DNA of 64,000 bases from Parvularcula sp. BBD 1991-13 (GTDB taxonomy: Bacteria > Pseudomonadota > Alphaproteobacteria > Caulobacterales > Parvularculaceae): NCBI GenBank assembly GCA_001657385.1, contig LYSZ01000003.1:5001-69000 (forward strand), in the 5' to 3' direction. The position numbers and the translations under genes are program-made. The first letter of the stretch is position 1. Each line of letters starts with the position of its first letter. The notes under the pieces are model-generated. The model was given only the letters and a program-made list of their open reading frames with translations. It did no database searches and was not told the origin of the DNA. Positions 37,898 through 45,769 of the stretch are shown here, in pieces.

Positions 37898-39400
37898 ATG
37901 ACCGACGATCCGTCCCGCACGGCGAACAGGACCGCCGCCAGCAACGCAGACAGTGACGCAGACAGCCACGCCGAGAGACACGCAAAGGCGCAAGCCGGGG
38001 GCCAAGCCGGAAGCGACGCCGATCTGGCCGCGGGTCCGGATAACCCAGATCCAAGTCAAGCAGGCTTAAGCAACGCAGGGTTGGGCGCGCTGGCCTACAT
38101 CTCCGGTTTCGGCAACGAGATCGAAACCGAGGCCCTGCCCGGCGCGCTGCCGCAGGGGCGCAACAATCCCCAACGATGCGCTTACGGACTTTACGCCGAG
38201 CAGCTTTCGGGCTCGGCCTTCACCGCGCCGCGCAGCGCCAACAAACGCTCATGGCTTTACCGCATCCGGCCATCCGTACGGCGCATGTCCCGCTTTTCGC
38301 CAATCGACCTTCCCTACTGGAAAACGGCGCCGCATATCCTCAAGGACGTCGCTTCCTTCGCGCCGGCGCGGTGGGACCCGATCCCCCTGCCCCGGACGCC
38401 GACGACCTTTATCGAGGGGATACGGACGATGACGACCGCCGGCGACTGTCATATGCAGACCGGCATGGCGGCGCATCTCTACGCGGCGACAGCCGACATG
38501 ACCGACGAGTATTTTTTCAACGCCGACGGCGAGATGCTGATCGCGCCGGAACTCGGCGCGCTTCGCATCAGGACGGAGTTCGGCGTCTTGGACGCCGCGC
38601 CGGGGGAAATCGCCGTCCTGCCGCGCGGCGTCGTGTTCAGCGTTGAAATTCCGGGCGATGACAAAAAAGCCCGCGGCTATATCTGCGAGAATTACGGCGC
38701 GGCCTTCACCCTTCCCGAACGCGGCCCGATCGGCGCCAACGGTCTCGCCAATCCGCGCGATTTCAAAACGCCCGTCGCCCGGTTCGAGGAAAAAGACGCT
38801 CCCTGCGCCCTGACGCTCAAATGGTGTGGCGGTTTTCATCGCGCCGAAATCGCCCATTCCCCGCTGGACGTCGTCGCCTGGCACGGAAACTACGCGCCCT
38901 ACAAATACGATCTTTCCACCTTTTCTCCCATGGGCGCGGCCCTGTTCGATCATCCGGACCCGTCCATTTTCACCGTCCTGACTGCGCCGTCGGAGACGCC
39001 GGGAACGGCGAATGCGGATTTCGTGATTTTTCCCCCGCGCTGGATGGTGGCGGAAGACACGTTCCGTCCGCCCTGGTATCACCGCAATGTCATGAGCGAG
39101 TTCATGGGGCTGATCCGCGGGCGCTACGACGCCAAGGAAGAGGGCTTCGTCCCCGGCGGCGCAAGCCTGCACAATCTCATGACGCCCCACGGTCCGGACG
39201 CGGAAGCGTTCGACAAAGCCTCCGCCGTTGCGCTGGCGCCGATGAAGCTGGACGACACGATGGCGTTCATGTTCGAAACGCGGCTGCCCCAGCAGATGAC
39301 GCAGTTCGCCGCTTCCGGCGACCACCGGCAGGACGATTACGCCGACTGCTGGGCGGGGCTGGAAAAGAAATTCGATGGAACGCCCGGAGGTAAACCATGA
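37898..39400 (+). CDS. hmgA: Homogentisate 1,2-dioxygenase
   Basis: About 500 residues. The family core starts at [19 protein letters not shown]. The active-site block [19 protein letters not shown] carries iron ligands, with a further His in [11 protein letters not shown]. It opens homogentisate to maleylacetoacetate. The protein has an unusual N-terminal extension of some 65 residues, rich in Asp/Ala/Ser/Gly, encoded by a 12-bp tandem repeat. The true start may be further downstream; I chose ATG 37898 with GAGAGCG before it. Its stop overlaps the next gene's ATG (ATGA). Confidence 0.88.
   Translation: MTDDPSRTANRTAASNADSDADSHAERHAKAQAGGQAGSDADLAAGPDNPDPSQAGLSNAGLGALAYISGFGNEIETEALPGALPQGRNNPQRCAYGLYAEQLSGSAFTAPRSANKRSWLYRIRPSVRRMSRFSPIDLPYWKTAPHILKDVASFAPARWDPIPLPRTPTTFIEGIRTMTTAGDCHMQTGMAAHLYAATADMTDEYFFNADGEMLIAPELGALRIRTEFGVLDAAPGEIAVLPRGVVFSVEIPGDDKKARGYICENYGAAFTLPERGPIGANGLANPRDFKTPVARFEEKDAPCALTLKWCGGFHRAEIAHSPLDVVAWHGNYAPYKYDLSTFSPMGAALFDHPDPSIFTVLTAPSETPGTANADFVIFPPRWMVAEDTFRPPWYHRNVMSEFMGLIRGRYDAKEEGFVPGGASLHNLMTPHGPDAEAFDKASAVALAPMKLDDTMAFMFETRLPQQMTQFAASGDHRQDDYADCWAGLEKKFDGTPGGKP
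37941..37988. repeat. Four-unit 12-bp tandem repeat at the 5' end of hmgA
   Basis: The units are GCAACGCAGACA, GTGACGCAGACA, GCCACGCCGAGA and GACACGCAAAGG. If translated they give the low-complexity [15 protein letters not shown] stretch, which homogentisate dioxygenases do not normally have. Confidence 0.75.
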
Positions 39401-40431
39401 AACTTGCAACCCTGAAAACCGGCGCGCCCGGCCATGCGCGCGACGGCCGGCTCGTCGTCGTTTCCGACGATCTGAAAAGCTGCGCCGATGCGGCCGCCGC
39501 GGCGCCGACATTGCAGGCCGCGCTTGACGACTGGGACGCGGCGGCGCCGAAACTGCGCGCCATCGCCGAGGCGCTGAACGCCGATCCGTCCGGCGCCGGC
39601 GCGCCCTTCGACCAGTCCGCGGCCCTGTCGCCGCTGCCCCGCGCTTATCAGTGGGCGGACGGCTCGGCTTACGTCAATCATGTGGAGCTGGTGCGCAAGG
39701 CGCGCGGCGCGGAGATGCCGGACAGCTTCTGGACCGATCCGCTGATGTATCAGGGCGGATCGGACGCCTTTCTGGCGCCGCGCGCGCCCATCCCCATGGC
39801 CGACGACGAAACCTGGGGCATCGACCTCGAAGGCGAAGTCGCGGTGATCACCGGCGACGTGCCGATGGGCTGCGACCGCGAAACCGCCGCCGCGGCGATC
39901 CGCCTCGTGATGCTGGTGAACGACGTCTCCCTGCGCGGCCTGATCCCCGGCGAACTCGCCAAGGGCTTCGGCTTTTTCCAGTCGAAGCCTTCCTCCGCCT
40001 TCTCGCCGGTCGCCGTCACGCCGGACGCCCTGGGCGAGGCGTGGGGCGGGGGCAAGCTGCACCTGCCGCTGCTGGTCGACGTCAACGGCGCGCCGTTCGG
40101 CCGCGCGAATGCGGGCGTCGACATGACGTTCGACTTCCCGACCCTCATCGCGCACGCCGCCAGGACAAGGCCGCTCGGCGCCGGCGCGATCATCGGCTCG
40201 GGAACGGTCTCGAACAAGCTCGACGGCGGTCCCGGCAAGCCGGTCAGCGAAGGCGGCGCGGGCTATTCCTGCATCGCGGAGATCCGGATGATCGAAACCA
40301 TCGCCAACGGCAAGCCGTCAACGTCGTTTCTGCGCTTCGGCGACCGCGTCAGGATCTGGATGGAGGACGCATCCGGACAATCGATCTTCGGCGAAATCGA
40401 TCAGGAAGTCATCCGGTACAGCGGCCCTTGA
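39397..40431 (+). CDS. Fumarylacetoacetate hydrolase family protein
   Basis: 344 residues with an intact FAH fold: [17 protein letters not shown] provides Glu metal ligands, [29 protein letters not shown] in outline is the central block, and [14 protein letters not shown] closes the active site. It overlaps the hmgA stop by four bases and so probably hydrolyses fumarylacetoacetate to fumarate and acetoacetate, the last step of tyrosine breakdown. The maleylacetoacetate isomerase and 4-hydroxyphenylpyruvate dioxygenase genes are not in the window. Confidence 0.9.
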   Translation: MKLATLKTGAPGHARDGRLVVVSDDLKSCADAAAAAPTLQAALDDWDAAAPKLRAIAEALNADPSGAGAPFDQSAALSPLPRAYQWADGSAYVNHVELVRKARGAEMPDSFWTDPLMYQGGSDAFLAPRAPIPMADDETWGIDLEGEVAVITGDVPMGCDRETAAAAIRLVMLVNDVSLRGLIPGELAKGFGFFQSKPSSAFSPVAVTPDALGEAWGGGKLHLPLLVDVNGAPFGRANAGVDMTFDFPTLIAHAARTRPLGAGAIIGSGTVSNKLDGGPGKPVSEGGAGYSCIAEIRMIETIANGKPSTSFLRFGDRVRIWMEDASGQSIFGEIDQEVIRYSGP

Positions 40432-40586
40432 GGGCGTCGCGCCGCCAGGGGCTGTTCCGAAGGTTCGGCGCGGCGGGCGTCGGCGCCTGAAACGATCGAA
40501 GAAAACAGCCATCGGAAATTCCGGTCACGAACCGCGCGGCTGGGAAACCCGCCAGAACCAATCAGTTGGAAAAGGTCGAAAACCCC

Positions 40587-41435
40587 ATGCCCATCACATC
40601 CCCCCGCGCGCCGGTCAGCGCCGCCCGCAACCAGTCTCACAGCGCCGCGCAACTGATCGCGCGGGCGGCCGGCGCCAATCTCCCGGCCCGGCCCGACGAC
40701 AGCCATTCCAGCCTCGCCTGGGACGCGTCAAGCAAAGCGCTCTGCGCGGCGCCCCTGCATCCGGACGGAACCCCGGCGGAGACCGCGCTGCATCTCGGGC
40801 TGCGTATCGAAGACCTGACCCTGCTTGTCTGGAATGCGGGCGCGCAAACCCTGTTTCCGCTCCATGACGTTTCCCTTCAGGACGCCCTCGCCTATGTCGA
40901 CGGCGTCCTGCGCGACCACGGGTTGAAGCCGGCGTCGGCGCATGTTTTCTCATACGAGCTGCCCCCGGCTGTCGCGGACGTTCGGCGCTTCGCCATGGAC
41001 GGGCGCGAGGAGCAGTTTTCCGGTCTGTCCCAGTGGTACGATGTCGCCGCGCGGCTTCTTGAAGAGATCAGGGACGATTTCAAGGACGTCTCACCCGGTC
41101 CCGGTCCGGTGCGCTGCTGGCCGCACCATTTCGACATCGCGACCTATATCCGGTTCGAGGACGGGGACGAGGAGACCGCGAAAGGTCTTGGCGTGGGGTT
41201 GTCGCCGGGGGACGACGCCTATGACCAGCCCTACTACTACGTTACTCCGTGGCCGTATCTTGATCCGGCGGACCTGACGCCGGCGCCGGCGCCGGGTCAC
41301 TGGCGCACCGAAGGTTTTGTCGCCCTGATCGCCACCGCGGCGGAAATCGCCGAGGCGGGCGGCGACGCGGAAGACGTCTCGCGCGCGTTTCTGAAACAGG
41401 CGGCGTCGAGCGCGCGCCGGCTTCGGGCCCGATAG
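40587..41435 (+). CDS. Conserved hypothetical protein with PHHFD motif
   Basis: 282 residues, no signal peptide. I recognise the pattern CWPHHFDIATYI, GVGLSPGDDAYDQPYYYVTPWPY in outline and HWRTEGFVALIATAAEI, which is shared by a family of bacterial proteins without assigned function. The clustered His/Asp residues look like a metal site. It follows the homogentisate genes by 155 bases on the same strand and may be transcribed with them. The start is ATG 40587, preceded by AAAAGG; a TTG at 40566 is possible. Confidence 0.65.
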   Translation: MPITSPRAPVSAARNQSHSAAQLIARAAGANLPARPDDSHSSLAWDASSKALCAAPLHPDGTPAETALHLGLRIEDLTLLVWNAGAQTLFPLHDVSLQDALAYVDGVLRDHGLKPASAHVFSYELPPAVADVRRFAMDGREEQFSGLSQWYDVAARLLEEIRDDFKDVSPGPGPVRCWPHHFDIATYIRFEDGDEETAKGLGVGLSPGDDAYDQPYYYVTPWPYLDPADLTPAPAPGHWRTEGFVALIATAAEIAEAGGDAEDVSRAFLKQAASSARRLRAR

Positions 41436-41535
41436 GACCGTTACGGCCGAAACCGTAAACCGCAACCGCCTCCCTGCGCATGCGAAACGGCGGGCGCATG
41501 CCCCGATCGCCGCAATGCGGAATTTAATCCTTACA

Positions 41536-41567
41536 ATGAATTGACGGCGCGATGAATTGACGGCGGC
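41536..41567. repeat. Two-unit 16-bp tandem repeat upstream of the RiPP-like precursor
   Basis: ATGAATTGACGGCGCG is followed directly by ATGAATTGACGGCGGC. Each unit contains TTGACG, a -35-like hexamer. The array lies about 103-134 bases before the precursor start codon. Confidence 0.75.
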
Positions 41568-41669
41568 GACAGAACGTGTACCCTGCCCGTGGTCGGTTTC
41601 ACCGGCCAGTACTTGCGTAGACTTAAATGAATACATTTCAGCATGACAATTTATCAACCGAGGCTCGTT

Positions 41670-41852
41670 ATGGAAAAGAAGACCTTTGCCTTTAAACTCG
41701 TTGAAAAATCCCATGAGAACGCAACGCAAGCGTCTCCGAAGAAATGGGCGGCGCGCGATGGCGTGTCCGTCGCAGGCTGCACCGATTATCTCTTCCCCGG
41801 CAATCTTCGCTACAGAACCCGGTTCAACTCCGATGGTGGCGATTACTGCTGA
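41670..41852 (+). CDS. Candidate graspetide-like RiPP precursor peptide
   Basis: 60 residues, with GAGG six bases before the ATG. An in-frame ATG at 41643 would add nine residues. The N-terminal TFAFKLVE (residues 5-12) resembles the microviridin leader helix PFFARFLE in its pattern of aromatic, basic, hydrophobic and final Glu positions. The C terminus, RYRTRFNSDGGDYC, contains R-[FY]-x-S-D-x-x-[DE], as in marinostatin (RYPSDSDE), with Thr50, Ser54, Asp55 and Asp58 as possible ester-forming residues. Cys37 and Cys60 bracket the region. A 13-bp hairpin follows the stop, and an MvdC/MvdD-like ATP-grasp gene lies 368 bases on. The role is inferred; no processing site is proven. Confidence 0.6.
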   Translation: MEKKTFAFKLVEKSHENATQASPKKWAARDGVSVAGCTDYLFPGNLRYRTRFNSDGGDYC

Positions 41853-41862
41853 ATAAGGTCCC

Positions 41863-41902
41863 GCGCGCGAGGGCTGTCGCCTCGCCGGGAGCCTTCGCGC
41901 GC
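41863..41902 (+). terminator. Strong hairpin directly after the precursor gene
   Basis: The arms GCGCGCGAGGGCT and AGCCTTCGCGCGC pair over 13 positions with one G-T pair and a 14-base loop. It begins 10 bases after the precursor stop codon and has no T-run. It could stabilise the precursor mRNA or attenuate transcription into the enzyme genes. Confidence 0.6.
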
Positions 41903-42220
41903 CTGCCCTGAAAAGCCGTAAACACCCTTGAAATCAGGGAAAACGTCGCGCGACGCCAACTCAGCGCAGCGCGCCAATGGTCGCTGATCAAGATTGCCGG
42001 CAAAAATCTTCGGCAATATCGTCGGCAAAATTGTCGGGCAAAATTGTCGGGCAACATTTTCGGGCAAAATCGTTGAGCGAAACCGCAGGCAAGAATCGTT
42101 GGCAACAATCGTCGACCGAATTCCGTAAAGGATTTTATCTCCCGGCGCGGTGTGAATGTTTTATGTACTGAGTGATTTTCCAATCTCCGCTTTCCCGGTC
42201 CCATTATCGGCGGCTGCCTT
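41903..42220. other. Intergenic segment between precursor and ATP-grasp gene
   Basis: 318 bp with lower GC than its surroundings. It holds the eight-unit repeat at 41999-42113. A 64-codon open frame over the repeat lacks a ribosome site and has repeat-driven composition, so I do not call it a gene. Confidence 0.5.
41999..42113. repeat. Eight-unit 12-13-bp tandem array inside the RiPP-like locus
   Basis: The units follow GGCAAnATnGTCG. They start at 41999, 42012, 42024, 42037, 42050, 42063, 42088 and 42101. Units three and four are identical (GGCAAAATTGTCG), and a 12-base interruption separates units six and seven. The array ends about 107 bases before the ATP-grasp start codon. Confidence 0.85.
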
Positions 42221-43243
42221 ATGACGGCGAGCACCATCCTGATCGTCACCAACACGGACGACCTGCACGCGGATATCGTCAGCGACAAGATCGCCGGGCT
42301 GGGCGGCGGCGTTTTCCGGCTGAACCTTGATGCCTTTCCCGAGACCTACCCCATCACGCTGAGTCGCGACGGCGGGGCGTGGCGGGGCGCAATCCGCAAT
42401 AGCGAGACCGGCGTCACGCTTCGTCCGTCGCAGATCGGCGCCGTCTGGCTTCGCAAGCGAGGCGCGTACAGTTTTCGATCCCCGCTACAGGGACGGGAGC
42501 GGCGTTTCGCCGAACAGGAAACCGAACATCTCCTGCTCGGATGGCTGATGTCCTTAACCTGCTTCTGGATGAGCCACCCCGTCGCGGTCCGCGCCGCCAG
42601 CCGCAAACTTGAGCAACTCGAGCGCGCCGGGCGGTTCGGGTTCAACACACCGCCGTCGCTGGTTACGACCTCCAGGGACGACGTTGAAAGGTTCAGACGC
42701 TCGGCGCCGAACGGCGTCATTTACAAACCCATGTCGTCGGCCAGGCTCGGCGGCGGTCCGCCGGACGCAGATGCGGGCGCGGACGACGAACCGGACCGGG
42801 TTCTGCCGACGACGCGGATCACGGAGGATAACGCAGACGCGCTCGACGCAGTTTCTGAAACACCCTGCCTGTTTCAGCACGACATCCCGAAACGCCACGA
42901 GACGCGGATCACCGTCATCGATGAAACCGTCTTCGCGGCGAAAATCGATTCCCAGGCCGATCCGCGCACGGCTGCGGACTATCGCGATTTCTCCGCCGAT
43001 ATCCGCTACGACCTTGAAGAGTTGCCCCCGGCGATTGAAAAGCGCTGCCGCGACTATGTGCGCAGCTACGGCCTGACCTTCGGCGCGATCGACATGATCG
43101 TGACGCCGGACGGGGACTACGTTTTCCTGGAGATCAATCCCGTGGGCCAGTTCCTGTTCGTCGAGGAACTGGCGCCGGCCTTGCGGATGACCGATGCGCT
43201 GGCGCGCCGCCTGATCGAGGCGGCCCAGCGCCATGGGGGATAG
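42221..43243 (+). CDS. MvdC/MvdD-like ATP-grasp peptide ligase
   Basis: 340 residues. The N-terminal pre-ATP-grasp domain begins ILIVTNTDDLHADIV. HPVAVRAASRKLEQLERAGRFGF in outline is the family's N..A...K..QL..A...G segment. CLFQHDIPKRHETRITV, GLTFGAIDMIV and YVFLEINPVGQFLFVEE form the nucleotide and metal site. This is the group that forms omega-ester or amide cross-links in microviridin-like peptides, using ATP to activate Asp/Glu side chains. It is separated by two bases from the peptidase gene. The precursor-like peptide upstream is the natural substrate candidate. Confidence 0.85.
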   Translation: MTASTILIVTNTDDLHADIVSDKIAGLGGGVFRLNLDAFPETYPITLSRDGGAWRGAIRNSETGVTLRPSQIGAVWLRKRGAYSFRSPLQGRERRFAEQETEHLLLGWLMSLTCFWMSHPVAVRAASRKLEQLERAGRFGFNTPPSLVTTSRDDVERFRRSAPNGVIYKPMSSARLGGGPPDADAGADDEPDRVLPTTRITEDNADALDAVSETPCLFQHDIPKRHETRITVIDETVFAAKIDSQADPRTAADYRDFSADIRYDLEELPPAIEKRCRDYVRSYGLTFGAIDMIVTPDGDYVFLEINPVGQFLFVEELAPALRMTDALARRLIEAAQRHGG

Positions 43244-43244
43244 A

Positions 43245-44153
43245 ATGGAAATACGCGGTCTCATCGAGGAAATCGAGCAATGGCGCGGCGGCAAGGCGCT
43301 GGTGCTTGCCGCATCGCATCTGGAAATGGACCTTGTGCCGATACTCCATGACGGGTTAAACGACCTTCGGCCGGAAAACGGCGGCGCGATCGACCGCCTC
43401 GACGTCGTCATTCAATGCCGCGGCGGCGCAGTCTCCGCCGTGCGGCGCATCGCGCTCCAGCTGCGGCGGGCGAGCAAGCACATAACCTTTATCGTTCCGC
43501 ACCATTGCCAATCCGCCGGCGCCATATTGACGTTGTGTGCGGATGAAATCATCGCGGGACCGGTGGAGATCTTCTCGCCCGTCGACCCGCAATTGCAGGC
43601 GTCGGCCGACCTATCGGCGGAACATCTGACGGACCGTTCAGACGGCGCCGCCAGTGCAATGTCGGCGGAGGACATTCGCCTGCTGCCCCGGATGTGCCGC
43701 GACTGGTTCGGTCTTGAAGACGGGGAGGCCCGGCTGAAAGCCCTGTCGATGGTTTCGGAAAGTATTTTTCCCGCCGCCCTGAGCGCATTTTACCGATGCA
43801 CGCTTGAAGTGCGGCAGATCTGCCAGGAATTGCTGGCGATGCACATGGGCGACGACCGGGAGGGTATCGAGCGCATCACCGAGTTTCTTCTGCATGGACA
43901 TCATTCGCACGCCTTCCCGCTGACCCGCGATGATTTGCACCGGGTCGGCCTGCCGATCGTTTCAGCCCCGGAGATCGAGAAAACCGCCTGGGCGATCTCG
44001 AAACGGCTTTCCGCGGCCATCGGCGGCGGCGCGCGGAAAACCGAAGCGGATGCGTGGATTTCCGCCGGCGTCATCACCCGCGAGCGCACGCACCTGCAAT
44101 GGCGCACGCCGGGGATCGTATCGCCACGCTGGGACGCGGGAGACACGGCATGA
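43245..44153 (+). CDS. SDH/ClpP-like serine peptidase of the RiPP-like locus
   Basis: 302 residues of the SDH_protease (serine dehydrogenase proteinase, PF01972) type, a ClpP/SppA fold. LDVVIQCRGGAVSAVRRIALQLR in outline is the typical GG-containing strand-helix, and HHCQSAGAILTLCADEI carries the nucleophile Ser in SAGA. There is no signal peptide, so it is probably cytoplasmic or membrane-peripheral. It lies one base after the ATP-grasp stop and overlaps the MauE-like gene by four bases. Leader removal or peptide degradation is a reasonable guess. GGGGGA stands before ATG 43245; ATG 43233 is an alternative. Confidence 0.78.
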   Translation: MEIRGLIEEIEQWRGGKALVLAASHLEMDLVPILHDGLNDLRPENGGAIDRLDVVIQCRGGAVSAVRRIALQLRRASKHITFIVPHHCQSAGAILTLCADEIIAGPVEIFSPVDPQLQASADLSAEHLTDRSDGAASAMSAEDIRLLPRMCRDWFGLEDGEARLKALSMVSESIFPAALSAFYRCTLEVRQICQELLAMHMGDDREGIERITEFLLHGHHSHAFPLTRDDLHRVGLPIVSAPEIEKTAWAISKRLSAAIGGGARKTEADAWISAGVITRERTHLQWRTPGIVSPRWDAGDTA

Positions 44154-44707
44154 CCGGGATGTCGGCGCTGGCCGCCGAGACCGGCCGGCTATGGCTCGCC
44201 TTCGCCCTGGCCTATGCCGCGTGGACGAAACTGCGCGGCATGGAAGCTTTTCGCGGCGCGCTGGAAAACCTTCTGGCGCTGACGGACGCTCGCAGGGGCA
44301 AGGCGCTCGCACGCGCCGTGGTCGTTGGCGAGGCGGCGTCCGCGATTCTGCTCGGCGCTGGCGGAACGCTCGCGCTGATCGGCGCGGGGCTCGCCGCCTT
44401 CATGCTCTTAGCGTTCACGCTTGCGCTGGCGGTCGTGCTTCATCAGGGCCGTATTGTTCACTGCAACTGTTTCGGGACAAGCCAATTTCCGGTGAGCGGC
44501 CTTGATCTGTTGCGGAACGGATGTTTAATCGGGGCGGCGGCTTTCTGCCTGTTTCAAGGCGGCGCGCCCGGCGCTGCGGAAGCGGCGGCGTATCCCGTCA
44601 TTGCGGGACTGGCGCTGGCGCTATGCCTGTTGACGGTCGGCCTCAACGATATCGTCTTCATTACACGGATGAGCCTGTCGCTTACTGCGCGGACCGACGA
44701 CGGGTGA
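44150..44707 (+). CDS. MauE/DoxX-like redox-associated membrane protein
   Basis: 185 residues with about four to five membrane segments. The N-terminal WLAFALAYAAWTKLRGMEAFRGAL in outline and the conserved cysteine pair in VHCNCFG are typical of MauE-like proteins. MauE supports disulfide formation and maturation of methylamine dehydrogenase light chain, together with the thioredoxin-like MauD. Here no methylamine genes are present. The gene overlaps the peptidase stop (ATGA) and is followed three bases later by a thioredoxin-like gene, so the pair probably oxidises cysteines of the locus peptide; that is inference. Confidence 0.75.
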   Translation: MTGMSALAAETGRLWLAFALAYAAWTKLRGMEAFRGALENLLALTDARRGKALARAVVVGEAASAILLGAGGTLALIGAGLAAFMLLAFTLALAVVLHQGRIVHCNCFGTSQFPVSGLDLLRNGCLIGAAAFCLFQGGAPGAAEAAAYPVIAGLALALCLLTVGLNDIVFITRMSLSLTARTDDG

Positions 44708-44710
44708 CAG

Positions 44711-45286
44711 ATGAGCGACGCCCTTGTCCATCTGTCGCTGCTCGTGCTTGTTCCCGCGACCGTCCTCAATCTTTTTCTCCTGATCCGCATCATCAAGATT
44801 CTCCAGATCGCCGATCTCGGCCTTCACGTCGCCGGACAAACACCGCTCGGAAAAACCCTCCCGGCAATCCGGGGCGAGACCATCGCCACCGGTGAGGCCG
44901 TGACCCACGACACCGAAACGGGCCTCGCCTGCGTCGTGGTGTTTATCGCCGCGGCCTGCCCGAAATGTAAAAGCAAGCTGCCCGAACTGGAACGCATTGA
45001 CCGCGCCATCGAAACGAACGGCCATGCGCTCGCCCTGTGGATCGTCGGCGTGGGAACGCGGCGCCAGTTGATCCATATCCTGAAATCAAACCGGCTGGCG
45101 CATCGCACTTTGATCATGCCGCGCACGGAGAGAAAACGGCTCAATCCCGGCGACGCCTCGCCCTATTACGTGTTCCTGAACGGGGAGATGGTGGTCGAGG
45201 CGTGCAATTATCTGGGCGACGAAAACTGGACAGCCTTCGTGGACCAGATCGGCGCGGGACCGGACGCCGGTGATGTCGCCGCTTAA
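44711..45286 (+). CDS. Membrane-anchored thioredoxin-like (MauD-type) protein with CPKC
   Basis: 191 residues. One N-terminal membrane anchor (about 5-28) places a thioredoxin-fold domain in the periplasm. The active-site motif is ACPKC (about residues 83-87) in VVVFIAAACPKCKSKLPEL, as in MauD/TlpA-like proteins. It follows the MauE-like gene after three bases, repeating the mauE-mauD pairing. The likely role is thiol-disulfide exchange on a periplasmic substrate, here perhaps the two-cysteine precursor peptide. It is the last gene of the locus. Confidence 0.78.
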   Translation: MSDALVHLSLLVLVPATVLNLFLLIRIIKILQIADLGLHVAGQTPLGKTLPAIRGETIATGEAVTHDTETGLACVVVFIAAACPKCKSKLPELERIDRAIETNGHALALWIVGVGTRRQLIHILKSNRLAHRTLIMPRTERKRLNPGDASPYYVFLNGEMVVEACNYLGDENWTAFVDQIGAGPDAGDVAA

Positions 45287-45730
45287 GGGTTAACCGTAGA
45301 CGGATTAATTCCGAGGCGGGAATCGAAAGGTCGAACCGGATCGTGTGCGCCGCGCCGCCCCGCCGAAAGCGTCGGCAAAGCAGCTCTCCGCAATCTGGCC
45401 GCCGGGCGGCGATGGACTTGCCCCGTTCGTGGAGAGCCATTTTTCTATGTGGCTAGGTTTTCACAAGCGATCGGCGATTGATCGCCAAGCTAAGACCGGG
45501 AAGATCCGCTCAGCCCTGGTCCAAACTTCGGGTCAAGCTCAGTCCGAAAAACGGGTGTCACGTCAAAATTCAGTGCGTTGCAAAAATCTGGGCCGAACCA
45601 GTTTGACGCAAATCCGCAAAAAAACACAGAACACACGCGCGCATCGCGAAACAGAAAAGCGAAAACCGGATTCCGCTTTTTCGCCCGGCGCTCCCGGCAG
45701 CGGGCCGTTCCTGAGACCGACCCGCGACGG
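45287..45730. other. Intergenic region between convergent genes
   Basis: 444 bp between the thioredoxin-like gene and the terminator of the phosphodiesterase gene. A small dyad GGCGATTGATCGCC is visible near 45476-45489. I see no supported gene; the short open frames have no ribosome sites or recognisable products. Confidence 0.5.
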
Positions 45731-45760
45731 AAAAACGGCGAAGCGGGCAACGCTTCGCCG
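45731..45760 (-). terminator. Rho-independent terminator of the GDPD-repeat gene
   Basis: On the minus strand, CGGCGAAGCG and CGCTTCGCCG form a perfect 10-bp stem with a 5-base loop, followed by TTTTT. It begins about 10 bases after the stop codon. Confidence 0.9.
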
Positions 45761-45769
45761 AAAGATGCT

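Noticed and set aside
41999-42113. Eight-unit array as a CRISPR
   Set aside because: Units are only 12-13 bp, directly adjacent, without spacers, and no cas genes are present.
41977-42171. 64-codon open frame in the RiPP-like locus as a second precursor peptide
   Set aside because: No ribosome site, and its composition is dictated by the eight-unit DNA repeat beneath it.
43245-44153. ClpP proper or SppA signal peptide peptidase
   Set aside because: Length, lack of a membrane anchor and overall pattern fit the SDH_protease group better.
45476-45489. Dyad after the thioredoxin-like gene as its terminator
   Set aside because: The loop would be too small and no T-run follows.
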